From Cymodocea nodosa (Eukaryota > Streptophyta > Magnoliopsida > Alismatales > Cymodoceaceae): a stretch of DNA of 64,000 nt. The notes beneath the pieces were generated by a model, which searched no databases, was not told the origin of the DNA, and worked only from the letters and a program-made list of their open reading frames with translations. This document shows, one piece after another, positions 47,801-58,800 of this stretch; position 1 is the stretch's first letter; every line of letters begins with the position of its first letter. Where the stretch lies: the NCBI GenBank assembly GCA_036874045.1, contig JAZBRI010000003.1, positions 4,228,501-4,292,500 on the forward strand, written 5' to 3'. Position numbers and translations under genes: made by a program.

Positions 47801-50800
47801 ACTTGTATTAAGTTAATTGGTGTACTAAGCACGTGCTGTATGCATCAAACTAAAGTGGAGCAGAAGGAACAACCATGTGATTGTTATACTTGTTGCTCAT
47901 GTAAAAAAGAAGCATGGGTTTCAAGTGTTATCCATATATGGTCACTATTTTGGTAGCACATGACATCATTTAGACATGATGCCAACTATGCAAAGACTTC
48001 TTACCATTTGCTAATTTGAACTTCATTCAAGTTATTCTGTACATTACAACGAACCAGTTATGGGATAAACCCGCTGGATGTGAAAAATTCCTTCTTATAT
48101 GATGACTTGATTGATCCAATTTTTATGAAGTAACCTTTAATGTGTATTGCTTAGGTGGAGAGTAAAATATCCATGGTGAGAGTCATTTATGGCCTCTAAC
48201 AGAGTTCTAAACATGGTTCAAGAAGTTTAAACAGGTGGTCATAGGAAGTGGTTGTCAAGGATGTATTGTGGATCATTTTGTTTTCTCTAGGAAGACTACC
48301 CATGGATGTGTCATTTTAGCAAAATACGTCGACAAGATTTTGTTGATAGGCAGTGATAGCATATTAGAGGAACATAGAAGGTATCCTTCGACAAGATTTC
48401 TCAAAGGATGTTCTTAATCTTTAAGGGATAAGTCTGAATGCAAGTCAGAGAGCATGCCAATTGAGCAGACACCATCTTTCCACGGTAACACTTCAAAGTT
48501 CTTGAAGGATCGTGGTCAATTTAGGAGGATAAATGGGAACTTACTTATTTGGCAGCCACCTAGCCTAACATATCATACATTACAATTTTCCTAGTTAGAT
48601 CATGCAACAGCCTAGAAGAGTACATTAGAGTGGAGCAAGAAAAATCTGGTATACAAAAATCGACATTTGAGAGTTCAGGCCTTCTTAAATTTTGATTACA
48701 CTAGAGATGGGATTTCTGTCTATACTTATTTCAGGCATGTACCTAGGCTCTTGGGTGTGAATCATGCCTAGACACACACACACAAGATACAAGATGATGT
48801 GGATAAGATATCTCTTAATGGAGCTTAGTTTTTCTATTGAAATGCTTATACCTATGCATTGTGACAATTAAGTAGCCATTTTTATGTTATACATTAGGAT
48901 GTCATTAATTAGATGGGTTATTGGGTATTCATTTAGTATGGTGTGTCTAATAAACCCTATTTATATGTACTTTCTATTCTCACTGGTACACTCACAAGCC
49001 TTCTTTTGTTAAAGGGTATTATGACCTTGTCCCAAAAGGTTTATTAGGGACTTAGGTGCTATGCCCCCTATATGTTCAGGTGGTCGTAATGAATAGCATA
49101 GCATAAGCTTTAAACCCTCTTCTTATTGGTTGGTGTGATCCTATTGTAGAGGATCTTTGCAGTTTAGGTGATGATAATGTACCAGAGATAAGATAGCAAG
49201 ATTATTCAGTGTCACTTCTAAAATTATAATGTTGTTCAACGTACATGGGTTTAAAATAATCACAGATGATAAATTGGGAAACGAAGGAAAATGAAATTCT
49301 ATTGATAATATTTTCTATGGTTATTAACGTTCCTTGGTCTAAGGAGGTCTTAATTCTCTTCTTCTGTGGATGCTGAAGTTGTCTGCAAGTGGAAGATTCC
49401 TTGGTGTATTTCCTCGATGACTTGGTAGGCTCCCTCTTAGTTGGGTGATGACTTTCCCCTCTTATAGTTGAGATTGGAAACATTTATGTATCGTAGAATA
49501 TAGTCCGCAACCTTTATTCTTTGACCATGTACTTGTCTTTGGCAGTGTCGTTATGTGTGCTGTTTTGTGGTACATATCTATTCCTGTAATTGTTTCATCA
49601 TGTCATATGTTATTGAACACTAAATTGTGACATATGTTTTGATCAAACTAGTGAAGGGAAGAGGCTAGCTCAGCTTAGGTTGCTTTCCTTGGCTGAGTCA
49701 TACATAGACTTTCCCAAGTAAGTTTGCCTTATGTTGGGCACCTAATTTGATTTCGTCCAAGGTGTTGTTTACCTCGTTATCTTTGGTGGTCCTACACCTT
49801 GGGATTATGTTATGTTTATGTGTTGGTTTTCTGGGAACAACAAGCCCATCCTACGTCTCTATCTTGTCTCACCATCGTGTTTTCCCCCTTGCTTGACTTT
49901 ATGTATCACTTGAGTGGTTAAATGTGGTGATTGCTTTGCATGCTTGTTTGAAAATCAAATGTTTTTCTATCTATTAATGTTTGGCTTCATGTTTAATCAT
50001 AAACAACTGTTTGGGCATTGATATACTTGTCTTGTTAACGTCCATATACCATTCCATAACCTGAAAATTCATTCATGATTCATATATGTTTATGTTTGAA
50101 TCATCATGCTCATTTTAACATGTCCTAAATGCTAAGTTGTGTTGTGACATTACGTTCCCATGTTGGTAGAATCATTGTTTCATCACATCCACACATCTTC
50201 ACATGATAGGTTCAACTTAGGTTGAGCAAATCACATAGACCTTTTGGATTACAAGCACTTAGTTTCTCTCCTCTTCCCCTACTTTTTGGGAGGTATTGGC
50301 CATGATTCCAAGCCTACTAGCCTTTGGTTCTAGCCTCTGGATGCTGGCAGAGTGTCAAGCTGCTCTCCCATGAAAGTTTGCCAGGTGACTCTCCTAGGAG
50401 AGTTTGCTTGGCCTAATCTGTTCTCTTTCTCATCTTTCCGCCCGCTAGGCCCCTCATTTCTTCTCCTCACTCTCTTCTAAGCATAATGTGCCCAATTTTT
50501 TCTCCTTTTCTTATCCATTAATCATGCTTAGGACAATAATACGAATTACACGGGACAACTAGTTGCATACTTAGAACTCATGGACTTGCATATGTACTTG
50601 GATTGACTAGAGAGGCCGAGTGATTTTGGCACACAAAGGTGTCGGACACCCTCCATGCACATACACAAAGCACTTGCCCATCTTTGATTTGATAAAGCTA
50701 TTGATGTTATCCACTTAGTGGTTTAGAAATCATACACTCCACATTCACACATTGACTCAAAGAAGCTATTGATTTAACTTTTCTTAGTTTTCTCAAAATT

Positions 50801-51865
50801 GGTTAGGCGGCAACTCCATCTTTTCTCTCTCCTCTTCTCTAGTTCACCGTGTCTACACAAACCATAAGATCATAACAATATTGCTAAGCTTCTTTGCCAT
50901 TATGACTTCTATACTCCTTAGCTCAAGAGGCAGGTTCTTATGACTATAGGGGTTGCTTTGTTTATATCATCATTCTCCCTTATCATATTTTTCAGTAAAG
51001 CCTCTGTGAAAGTCCTAGCAAAGCCACCTCTGCTCTGCACCCTCAAGTGCCGACTAGGTTAGATACTATTTACATTTACTCCTTTGATTGGGCAGGAATG
51101 TTAATGATAATGGTGACATATTGTGAAAGTACTAGAGGTCGAGTGATTCTGGGAAATGGAATGTTTTAGGTGCATGTAATGTTTTAATGACATGGCCTTC
51201 TGGTTAACGCCTTGTTAGGGTTTTACATCTAGCTTCTAACAAACTTGTACGTCTCCTTAGATTTATCATATTTGTGTTTTGCTAAAGAAATCACTTGTTT
51301 ATATGGAAAAAACATGCTTGAACTAATTTTGTACTTCATATGTTCTGCAGGCTAGGGACCTTCCCCGTATTATTCAGGCTGGATATCATCTAATCCCATA
51401 CTTCATTTTTAGTCCCCTTGAAGGTAACAAATGCCATATATCATCTTAATGATGCTTCTAAAAGGCTTCGTTTTTTGAAAATAGTTTATTTTAGTGGGTA
51501 TTGGAAGTCACCTTTTTCATCTAAGTTCTTATGAAATTAGAAAAGGTCACTTACGTAAATTGATGGTGGTCTTAAAATGCCTCCTTCGATTTTGATTATT
51601 TTCAGGTTCAAGGTCTTCTCTGTTTGCAGCTACTGATCCCCAGGTTCAAGAGTACTGCGGTATGTTGAAAACAGATGAATGGCCTGTGTGTGCATTTATT
51701 TCACATGATTGTCGACCGATGAATCCATCCGAAGAAGCATTTAACTTGGAGTCATCTCAGAGGATCTGGGAGAAAACCCTTGACTTGGTTGGTCTTCCTT
51801 CAGATGCTTTAGAGAAATTTCTCGAGGGTGATGAAGTCCAGTGCCGATATCGACCTACCGAGTAG
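29864..51865 (+). CDS. FEY: FEY-type short-chain dehydrogenase/reductase
   Basis: Eight exons: 29864-30132, 30219-30339, 34993-35110, 44435-44571, 47369-47470, 47589-47681, 51351-51423, 51606-51865 (stop TAG). All junctions are GT-AG and in phase, giving 390 residues, close to the Arabidopsis protein FOREVER YOUNG (about 376), which it follows along its whole length. In Arabidopsis FEY is needed for normal leaf placement and shoot apical meristem function; its substrate is unknown. Visible SDR motifs are the cofactor loop TGCTSGIG at residues 78-85, NNAG at 161-164, the strand RIVNVNS near 210, and the catalytic YSNSK at 242-246 (Tyr and Lys present). Other matches are GWVEWGRGWCNI, QMAEAGAHVVMAVR, FSKDGYEQHMQVNHLAPALL, ISVVCASPGIV and the C-terminal EGDEVQCRY. 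An AATAAA lies at 52057. Exon 1 is very GC-rich and the others are AT-rich. Two introns of 4.7 and 9.3 kb are filled by retroelements, yet the frame is intact, so the gene looks functional. Confidence 0.93.
30340..31058. other. FEY intron 2, first part, unrecognised
   Basis: Intron sequence before the copia element; no motif recognised. Confidence 0.4.
31064..34479 (+). mobile_element. Copia LTR retrotransposon with both LTRs, split by a MITE
   Basis: The 5' LTR 31064-31202 and 3' LTR 34347-34479 share AGTTATTCTTA-ATGG-TATGATAGA, CTAACCCTA and GCAATGCAAT, and are clearly diverged. TGTTATCAAAACATGG follows the 5' LTR as a worn primer-binding site; GAGGAAAAGGG precedes the 3' LTR. Possible target duplications are CCATC and CTATC. 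The plus-strand pol is full of stops: WVFTIKYKPNGTID and HKSIELTILRLSH (31960-32090), then the RT end EHELTQIFLRYHV (32700-32750). After the MITE there is an RNase H stretch around 33670-34000 (LRKSCHLMLLETK). The gag/protease/integrase part is missing or worn. Confidence 0.75.
32876..33633. mobile_element. Harbinger-type MITE nested in copia element
   Basis: 758 bp flanked by TTA (32873-32875) and TTA (33634-33636). The left end GAGTCTGTTTGTGCTACC and the right end read inward GGGAGGGGTTTGTGCCTC form an imperfect terminal inverted repeat that continues into GGGAAAAGAAA and GGAAAGGAAA. The TWA target site and G-rich ends fit the PIF/Harbinger superfamily. It cuts the copia polymerase remnant in two. 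Confidence 0.78.
34570..34930 (-). mobile_element. RTE-type LINE 3' fragment
   Basis: Read on the minus strand it encodes the C-terminal end of an RTE reverse transcriptase: IVRWMSSNTIRDKLKNEFIK, KVGVASIKDKIREN, LWWFGHIFKRP. A non-coding end follows, finishing in a GTTGCTGTTGCC-like repeat. The same family is present at 46481-46790, 62070-62202 and 63880-64000. It ends only about 60 bp before FEY exon 3. Confidence 0.78.
35640..36545 (+). mobile_element. LINE reverse-transcriptase remnant
   Basis: The plus strand reads MKIITKVLINRLLTVVGQP, then NSKYYGKFSMHCGVKQGDLM, SPLLFHLAINILPL and VSLLQYADDTFLQMF with the catalytic YADD preserved (about 36121-36140). The part after YADD is short and the zinc-knuckle region is missing, so an internal deletion is likely. 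It lies in FEY intron 3. Confidence 0.75.
36546..37036. other. Unrecognised intron segment with CT-rich frames
   Basis: FEY intron between the LINE and copia remnants. It shares a style of composition with the copia leader at 17100-17600 (TGGTGGCCCTTTxCC), so it may be a piece of a related leader. Weak. Confidence 0.25.
37042..41543 (+). mobile_element. Near full-length copia retrotransposon with CCTAC target duplication
   Basis: 5' LTR 37042-37162 and 3' LTR 41421-41543 share GGTAAATGGAT-like ends and TATTTACCCTATCCTATG-type cores. CCTAC lies immediately outside both (37037-37041, 41544-41548). GAGGGGGAG precedes the 3' LTR. Plus-strand protein order, with many stops, is gag EKLNGTNYSMWSWSFMTFI (37888-37945), a protease with DFGTS in place of D-S/T-G (38770), GAG-pre-integrase LWYFWLGHLSLDKL (39170), and integrase VDDYSK (39396). 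The reverse transcriptase has YRARLVVCGFMQTYGVNYAK, YQLDVKNVFLFGDLSEEVY and YVNDI (40460, normally YVDD), then LGYFLGIEFAYSS. RNase H has IFGYLMLEGI. The copy is dead but structurally complete. Confidence 0.85.
41560..41850 (+). mobile_element. Second copia gag remnant
   Basis: The plus strand reads MASSDPWLKNPSCILRKFDG, then TNYLSWLKLESIRDFLGHTK, the start of a copia gag. It is cut short by the LINE fragment at 41855. A copia integrase-like piece on the same strand at about 43470-43560 (SPFELLHADICGT) could be the continuation of the same element. Confidence 0.6.
41855..42235 (-). mobile_element. 5'-truncated LINE, minus strand
   Basis: A 110-codon minus frame reads LLLMIAAGCWAIWLKRNAVI followed by FSLERCSADDIIILADF. 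This is the C-terminal tail of plant L1 pol (W-AIW-xx-RN). The strand ends GATTCACCCTATTTCATC then CACAGAAAAAAAA, a poly(A) tail at about 41852-41860. Confidence 0.7.
42240..43000 (+). mobile_element. Ty3/gypsy gag-protease remnant
   Basis: The plus strand reads GLSPHGNALVMNITLDNFLL then KRVFVDANASCDILFW. This matches the retroviral-type aspartic protease of plant Ty3/gypsy elements, where the active site is D-T/S-G-S; here it is DANAS. Further on, LPITSWGKQ and VNHFKVVLLTLRL fit the rest of that domain in other frames. Dead copy. Confidence 0.55.
43001..44434. other. FEY intron 3, last part: copia fragments
   Basis: 43470-43560 resembles copia integrase (SPFELLHADICGT). Around 43700-43850 the minus strand has TGTTATTAGAGTCCTAG and a 5' AT-rich part like a copia LTR, but no partner LTR was found. 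The rest is unrecognised up to the acceptor of FEY exon 4. Confidence 0.35.
44572..46345. other. FEY intron 4, first part; possible retroelement zinc knuckle
   Basis: On the minus strand around 45700-45840, CFRCLDKSHHVVDYRDMVKC resembles a CCHC zinc knuckle of a plant LINE ORF1 with one Cys lost to Tyr. The rest is unrecognised. Confidence 0.3.
46050..46207. repeat. 81-bp tandem repeat, two copies
   Basis: GATGAACCTTAT-TGCA starts both units (46050 and 46131), and TTCTCAAAAAATT-AT followed by AATATTTTGAGA ends both. The two units are moderately diverged. Confidence 0.75.
46349..46483 (+). mobile_element. Au-like SINE, 3' truncated
   Basis: GGGTGTCTTAGTGCAACG at 46349 and GACTTGGAGGTCATAGG then TTTGAATCT match the tRNA-related head of plant Au SINEs, with a pol III A-box-like GCAACGAC region and a B box close to GGTTCGAATCC (46400-46410). 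The body has GGGGCAAAGTTGCATATAAT and CTCTCTAGACCTTACAGTAG as in that family. It stops where an RTE fragment begins. Confidence 0.7.
46481..46790 (-). mobile_element. RTE-type LINE 3' fragment
   Basis: Shares with 34570-34930 the words ATGGAAATGATCAAACCAT (related to ATATGACCAAACCACC), TTTTCTCTTATTTTAT and ACTCATCTATTTTAAC. On the minus strand these correspond to the C-terminal RTE end. It directly joins the SINE. Confidence 0.65.
46791..47368. other. FEY intron 4, last part
   Basis: No recognised gene or repeat; ends in the acceptor TTTTCTTATAG. Confidence 0.35.
47682..51350. other. FEY intron 6 with copia and possible gypsy LTR sequence
   Basis: Copia remnant at 48100-48890 (separate entry). 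From about 48900 to 51300 there is a long stretch with short frames only. GGTTAGGCGGCAACTCCATC at 50801-50820 resembles a segment seen near the LTR ends of plant Ty3/gypsy elements, so this could be a long LTR. AGAGG-CGAGTGATT recurs at 50611 and 51142. No gene was recognised. Confidence 0.3.
48100..48890 (+). mobile_element. Copia reverse-transcriptase/RNase H remnant
   Basis: The plus strand reads FKKFKQVVIGSGCQGCIVDH then FVFS, and CVILAKYVDKILLIGSD, where active elements have VYVDDI. Then FRRINGNLLIW, YKNRHLRVQAFLNFDYTRDG and a worn RNase H. The element is dead and lacks recognised LTRs. Confidence 0.65.
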
Positions 51866-52804
51866 TAACCTTTTTGGCATCGTCCAGGAGGGAAATCGGC
51901 GAAATTCTATAATCATCTTCTGCTTTCATCGGAATATTTCCACTGTTACACTAGTAAATAATAATAATTTATTTTGATGAGGAATTCTGAATTGTTGTTT
52001 TTGATGAACCGCAGTGCTTTACTGAAAGTCGACTTGCATTTGCAACTTCTGATGAATTAAATAAAGGTTTAAGAAAACATATTGGAGTGTTGGTTTCGGT
52101 AATTAGTGTTATGACAGCACCATTTAGCAAGCAGGTTAGTTTGACTACTTTCTATATATATATTATATAGACAGAGCGAGAGAGAGATTAAATTATCGTG
52201 TTAATATCTTGAACTTCACCAAAAGTATTATCTTTGAATATGACAATTTACATCATCTATGACCAAGACAACTTAAATGTATTGGGAAAAAAGTGTTAAC
52301 AAAATAAAATTTTAGATATTAAAGTGATTCATTTCAAAATTCAAGATAAACGCTAATACCATAAAATTCAAGATCGTAATATGATAATTACTCCGTCTAT
52401 CATTTGATCATTTGCAATGTAAAGAAAACTAACGTGCTAGTAACACGATAATGCGGTAGACATGCCACATTTTGCCTGTCCATTATAGCTTGAGTTAGCT
52501 CTACCTCTGTAAGCATAGACAATGAAACTGAATGATGAACGTTTCTCCTACAAAAACGTGCAAAAACTTCAAAAAAGTGACGAATTGTTCGATGCACATC
52601 AGTCGCAAGGACTAATGAATGACGCGGCGCAATCAAGCCATCCCGAGTTCGGCGTACGCGGGGAAGAAGGGGACTGATTGAGATCAAAAGTCGCGTATAG
52701 CAGCGACTACTCTCACTCATATTGGAACTCGGTTTGGTATTATCGAGCCAATTTCACCATCCTTAGATAATGGCTCGGCTCGTGAGAATGAGACAACTAA
52801 ATTA
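51866..52804. other. Convergent intergenic region FEY / DCL1
   Basis: 939 bp between the FEY stop and the DCL1 stop. The FEY side has an AATAAA at 52057. AT-rich in the middle and more balanced near DCL1. Open frames near 52400-53140 are shadows or antisense to the DCL1 last exon. Confidence 0.6.
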
Positions 52805-55800
52805 CTATGGATTGACAGGGAAACTTCGATTTAGGAGTTGCAAGAGGATCACAGCCGCCGAATCTTTAGCCTTCTTAACACTAGGCATTGGATCTCCGAT
52901 ACATTCATCGGACCAGCCATGCTCCGTCGTGTTCACACGCACGGAGTATACGAACCTCTTGGCATGCGCTGGCCCACCCTCATGCACGCACTTGTATTGT
53001 GGCATCGGCCACTGCCTTCTTAGACACAGGTCGTTTAGCGTTTGCCTCGTATAGCTCTGAATGCCATTCCTTTTTCCTTCATTTTCTGCATCCTTCTTTG
53101 ACGATACCTCTTTCTCTTTCAGCACCACAAGAGCGTTCCTAGCTGCTAATTTTTGTGCCATTTTTTTCTGTGGATTCTGAGCCACTCCTATCTGGACACC
53201 ATCGACGAACACCTCAACGGTAGCCATGTTCCCCATCCGTGTGGCTTTATATTCTAGTCCCTCGGCCTGTTGCTGACAGCGCTCTTGCAGCTCCCTAACT
53301 GGATGCAATGGAAGAGTTTCCGGGGTAACCATTGGCTGTAACAGGGGCTGAAATACCTGGAGTCAAAAGCAAAAAGAATCGTCGTTTATAATCTATACAC
53401 CCCAAAACCACATCAAATTTGTCACAGGACCAAGCCTTACCTGCCATACGATAGCAGTATCCAGGTTATTATCAAGAAATATAGCACCTGCAATAGACTC
53501 AACGATGTCACCTAGCACTTTCGGAGCTTTGCAATCTCCCAATCCAAATGAATTAAAACCTGGCTTTGACAGCTCAGTTTGAACATCTTTGACAAATTCT
53601 CGGATCTGCAAATGAAAGGCTCACAAGGGACCGAATAATATGAACGACCATCAATGAAAATTTCATTGAGATGGTAAAAACTTTACCTGTGCTTCTAGAG
53701 CAGTCGAGCCATGCCTGAGATGCAGATGTAGCTTATGCTTGACAGCAACACGAGCAAAATTTTCGTTGTTCACCGCAGCAGCTCTGAGATCAGTAAGACG
53801 CCCAGGTGGTAGACTAGTATAGGTAAAAAACAGGTGCTTCGTGATAAGATGATCTAAGACTGCATCACCAATAAATTCCAGTCGCTGATAGCAGGAAACA
53901 CCAGAAGATGGCCTTGATGCATGAGTTATGGATTCTATCAGCAGTCCTCTATTTTTAAATTTCAAATTAAGTGTCACTTCTAATGCATCAAAATCTACAC
54001 TCCTCATAACACTTTCTGGTATATTGTATGGCTTATCTACATGCTCAATCTCCTGACCATCAAACTCCACCTGGATACCTATCCATTTCATGAAATGGTT
54101 TGCAGCTTTTTTCCCACCTTCAACGTAATATACACCAATCAGTGCCTCAACAACATCTGCAAGCGTCTTGCTTGAAAGAACCCTGTAAGAGCTGGAATCA
54201 CTTTCAATTTCACCATCTTCTCTATCTGAGAAGTAATCATCAAATGCATCAACATCCTTTGAATCAGTCTCCAATTTTGAGTTTTCTTGACCAACCAAAG
54301 ATGATTCATATTCCTTCGTATCTTCATCAAAGACTGGAAGCACACCAGGAGCAGCCCATCTTGATGGTGCAAATCGATCAGCTTGGATGTAGGACTGAAG
54401 GCCTCTGTTGAGCGCATACTGATACAACACCATGTTACTCACCATTTGTTGCCTCATTCTCGTAAGTTGCCCCTCGTGTTTCTGTGGATATTTAAGAAAA
54501 AGAAATCTACTAACTACCCACTTAAGATATGCATCACCAAGTAACTCAGCTCGCTCATAACAAAATGTCTCTTGACATGAGGCAGCAGTCAAGGCTTCCA
54601 AAATCTGCAAGCAATAAATCATGCGACATTGTTGAAGACCTCATTTACATTGGAAAATATTACTAGTTTGCCAAATCATTAAAACAAAATACCTTATGTG
54701 CATTCACAGGATAGTTGATCATATCTTTAAGTTGAATAGCAAGCAGCATACTTTCAACCCTCCTCATTATTGAAGGCAATCGTTGCGCACCTCGCACAAG
54801 GGATCCAGGAAGTGGATGGATAAAACATAACTCAGGAGGCAGAAATACATAATATGTTTTATCCAAAGAGTCTCCAGATTCAATGCCATGGTCTACATTT
54901 ACAAAAATATAGCCATATAAATGTAATTTAGAATAAGAAAATATATCTTGGACATTGAGTTATTTGAGGCTTCATCTAAATGTAGCTGCATACCATCAGA
55001 ATGCTCGAACCTTGGGGAAAGGAAGTTTTTGCAATAGGAAACACCACGACCTCGTATTAGAGGCTGTTTTTTATTGATCAATTCTACTCCATACCTACAA
55101 TAATAACAGAAACAGAAATAGATTGCCCAAGATGCACCATTGTGTTGTTCAAAGAAAATAAGATGCTCCTCAGAGATTGGAAAGCCAGTATCATGTGCAA
55201 GAACAGGATCGATTTAAATAGATCCTCATATTTCACATTAAGCACTGGAGCCCCATCCCGAGAGAGAACTGCTCATCCTCTTTGAACAACAGTTAGTGCA
55301 TTTCGGGTATCCATTCCTGCCGTTCAATAAATTTGAACAATTAGGACTTCAGCCAGATGTGAACTGAAGTACAAACAATTGAAACATGAAATTGACAGAG
55401 ACATCATACTTTTTCCTGTAATAATCAGCATATGAACTATACTCTAATGGTCCTAAATAGCCCTCCTTCCTAGGAAATGAATTTTCAGCATTCATTTCAT
55501 AGCATACAGAATCCACATAGAATCGTTTACCCGAGTGAGCAGCAGTAATTATCCTTCCAACAAGATCTTCAGCGTCAACATAACAGTCAGCCATCAACAA
55601 TTTTCTATGTGTGACTCCACCATTGTGTACATCTTTTGGAATGTTTCTATCAGGAACCAGCCCAAATGCTTTAATTACATCAAACTGTGCAACAGCTCCT
55701 CTAATACCATATGTAGGGTGTACTTTTTGTCCCGCTATCATTCCATGACGCAATTTACCAAAGCCATATTCTCTTCGGTCACCACCCAACGACCGTTCAT

Positions 55801-58800
55801 TGGTTCCAAGGAAAACATCAGGTCGGGCCCTCTGAAGGGGGTTATTCCATGCATCTGTTGTTATTGTATTCATCACAAGAGACCAGTCAATTTGATTTAA
55901 AGTGTCCTTAGGCTTCTCGGGTACCAACGGAACAAACAAATATGCTTTTGCGGGATCCCAAGGAGTGGTTAAGGGATCAACATCCACATCAAGCACAATA
56001 CTCATAAGTCTTACATGAAAACATTTCAGTGAGACAAGCTGCAAGAAAGAAATTGCCAAAAATGCTAGGTCAAAAACTTAGCAAATTCAAGTACTTCTTT
56101 CTTATAAAAAGATATCCATTGTTTTCCCTTTATGTACCTGCTCAGTTTTAAGTTTTATTGGACCTTGAAAGATTAGTGAAGCCTTGGTTACCACTGTTCT
56201 AGCAACAAAGAGATCCACTGACGTTGACAAAACCTATAAAGATAACCCAAGTTGGCGTACAATAGTACAACAATGTTAAAAACTGAAAGCATTCTTGCTA
56301 TGATACCATACATACCTCTGCATCTAGCTCCTTTCCAAAAAGCACAGCAAACTCAGACACTTGTGCAATGAATGAATCCTTTGATGTCCCAATATTTATA
56401 CAGTTCACACTATACGTGTATAATGTAGTGAATTCATGTTTAGAAGTGCAATCTTTACTGGATAGGATCCATTCCCCCTGAAAAAATTCACTTCATAATT
56501 TTGGTCGAATGCTTAAAATTTGGAAGTTACTATTTGGTTTTTAACTTCAAAACCACAGGGAAAAAATAAGACCAAGGTGAGGAAATTAATTGCATTTTAT
56601 AATTGTTGACATGAAATGCGTAAACTAAACAATAATAGGATACCAACAAAATAGTTAGAACTTAGAACATCAAACATTACACACAAGATTGGGATAACTT
56701 CTCTATTAAACATTATCATGATATATAAAAAGATATACTACTTGGAGGAAAACATCATACAAGGATACTTCAATAATCAATGGACAATGATTTTCTATTC
56801 ATGAATGGCAATTAACTTTTCCTTAGACAGTACCGTGCGATGGTTTATAAAAAAGGATGGCATATATTAGTTAAAATGAGCAAGGATAATGTGTAAACGC
56901 AAATCTCCCCCATTCAAACAATTCAATAATTACTAAACACATTATTGTGCATTACAGCAAGTGGTATCTTTTATGAAGGATAAACTGGTCACCAATCAGT
57001 CTTCACATATTAATTATATCAACGTAATGTAGGAAGATCCCATATATAAATCAGATCTTAAGGCTATCATATTATACTAGGAGAAGACACAGAATAATGC
57101 ATCCCTTATTTCATTCAAAGCATCTACAAAAATAAGTGCCAGAAGACTCCAATAATCATGGAGAGCTCCTCTTTTTATGAGTGAAAATATATGATAATTC
57201 TCATTAAGCAAGATGAAAGTCATCTAAAAAATAAAAAATTGTTCTAATGATTATACAAACATCCTTGACAATACGTGGTAGCCCACTAGATAGGTTATCA
57301 GTCATTACTCATTAGTGTTATGTAGATCCATCTTATATTGATATCTACCTAACAGGGTTAGTTCTAATAATAGCCAGAGTAATAATAATCCATCTCTCCT
57401 CTCTTAAAAAAACAAGGTACCAGAACCCAAACCCAAATCTCCACTATAAAACACAGAAAAGGGATTAAAAAGTAACTGCCTCCTATCGATCACCAACGGA
57501 GTCTGCCCTAAACACAGTTGCTGCTCCAGGCAGTCCCTCTATCACTTCCATCAGCCTATCTTTCCACCAAAAGGTCTGGCCAAGGAGGTTCGGCCCTTTC
57601 TCACATTGTTTCTAGCCCTTCTAAAAGCAACCAACAGCCACTGTGTAGGCAGCTCTTGGTTGTCCAGCCATGTTATAAGGATAGGACCACTGGATATCTT
57701 ATCAAAATCTATCTAGGGTTCGTTGTAGTTCTGTTGCAGTGTGGACCTAGATTCATGTTGTCTAGCATGGTATTTTTTGTGAAAAAGAAGTTGCTAGTGA
57801 TTTCTTCAGCGATGTTTGCTACATTGAATCATGTTTTTTCTTGCCATAGCTTCCACACACGACACATGGACCAAGGACCTCATCACCACCTCAATAAAGT
57901 TTGCAGAAGGAAACTACCTTCTTTGGTCTCAAATATTTGAGATGTTTTTGGGTGCTCACAAAAAAACTCATGACATGTCATCTAACAAACGTTGAGGTTA
58001 CCTATACGGAAGTGGTTAACAGAAGACTATGTAGTGATTTAATGGTTGGTACACAAGGATGAAAATCCTGCGCACAATTTTATGTTGGAAGCTGGTCAAG
58101 GAAATTGGGAATAGTTCATCAAACACATGGAAATGAGAAAAACATTGTTAGAGTTGGAGGTGTTTTTTTAAGTATTGTTAGAGTTGGCAAGATTTATGTG
58201 TAAGGATTACACATCAAGGAGAGTGATCTGGTTGGAGTTCTACAATACTCTTTAGCTGCCACCTGTGATGAAGCCAGGATTTTCATATCATGCAGGCTAA
58301 TAAAAAACATATAAGATTTCTTTACTTACAAAATTCAAAACAAGTAATTGCTACAGAATCTTGTAAAATAGGAAAATAAACTTAACAATTGCAATTGAAG
58401 ATTGGATGCCCAGGCATTTGATGAAATATAATAAATGGACAGATTTTGTGGAGTTCATTAGTGGTGAAAACGGATCTAGAGATTTTCTTAGACATTTGAT
58501 TTGAATGTCCAAGAGAAGATTAAGCCACAGATTTTTGCAAACATCCATCCAAAAAAGCAGTGGTGGCGAAAATGATTGAGATTGCCTCTTAGTGAAAGTC
58601 CAAACAGATGTGCAAGTCTTGAGACATCAAGATTTGACTTCTGAAGATTTTCCTGGTTTAAATCAATTGAATGAATCTCTACATATAGCTTTTAGTGTTG
58701 TTCTTTCTCAACTTTTGGATTTTCATCTCTCTCTCTCTCTCTCTCTCTAAGTGATGTCCTACAGTGTTCTCAGAGATCTTGTGTAAAGGCTTCTTTACCT

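Noticed and set aside
48761..48784. AC microsatellite in copia remnant
   Set aside because: Only about eight units; trivial.
52400..53142. Short genes between FEY and DCL1
   Set aside because: Frames overlap the DCL1 last exon on the other strand or lack any motif.
54100..55900. Plus-strand frames of 103 and 121 codons
   Set aside because: Antisense to DCL1 coding exons, no independent support.
56234..56315. Intronic miRNA hairpin in DCL1 (as miR838 in Arabidopsis)
   Set aside because: I saw no clear long foldback in the DCL1 introns; absence is not proven without folding.
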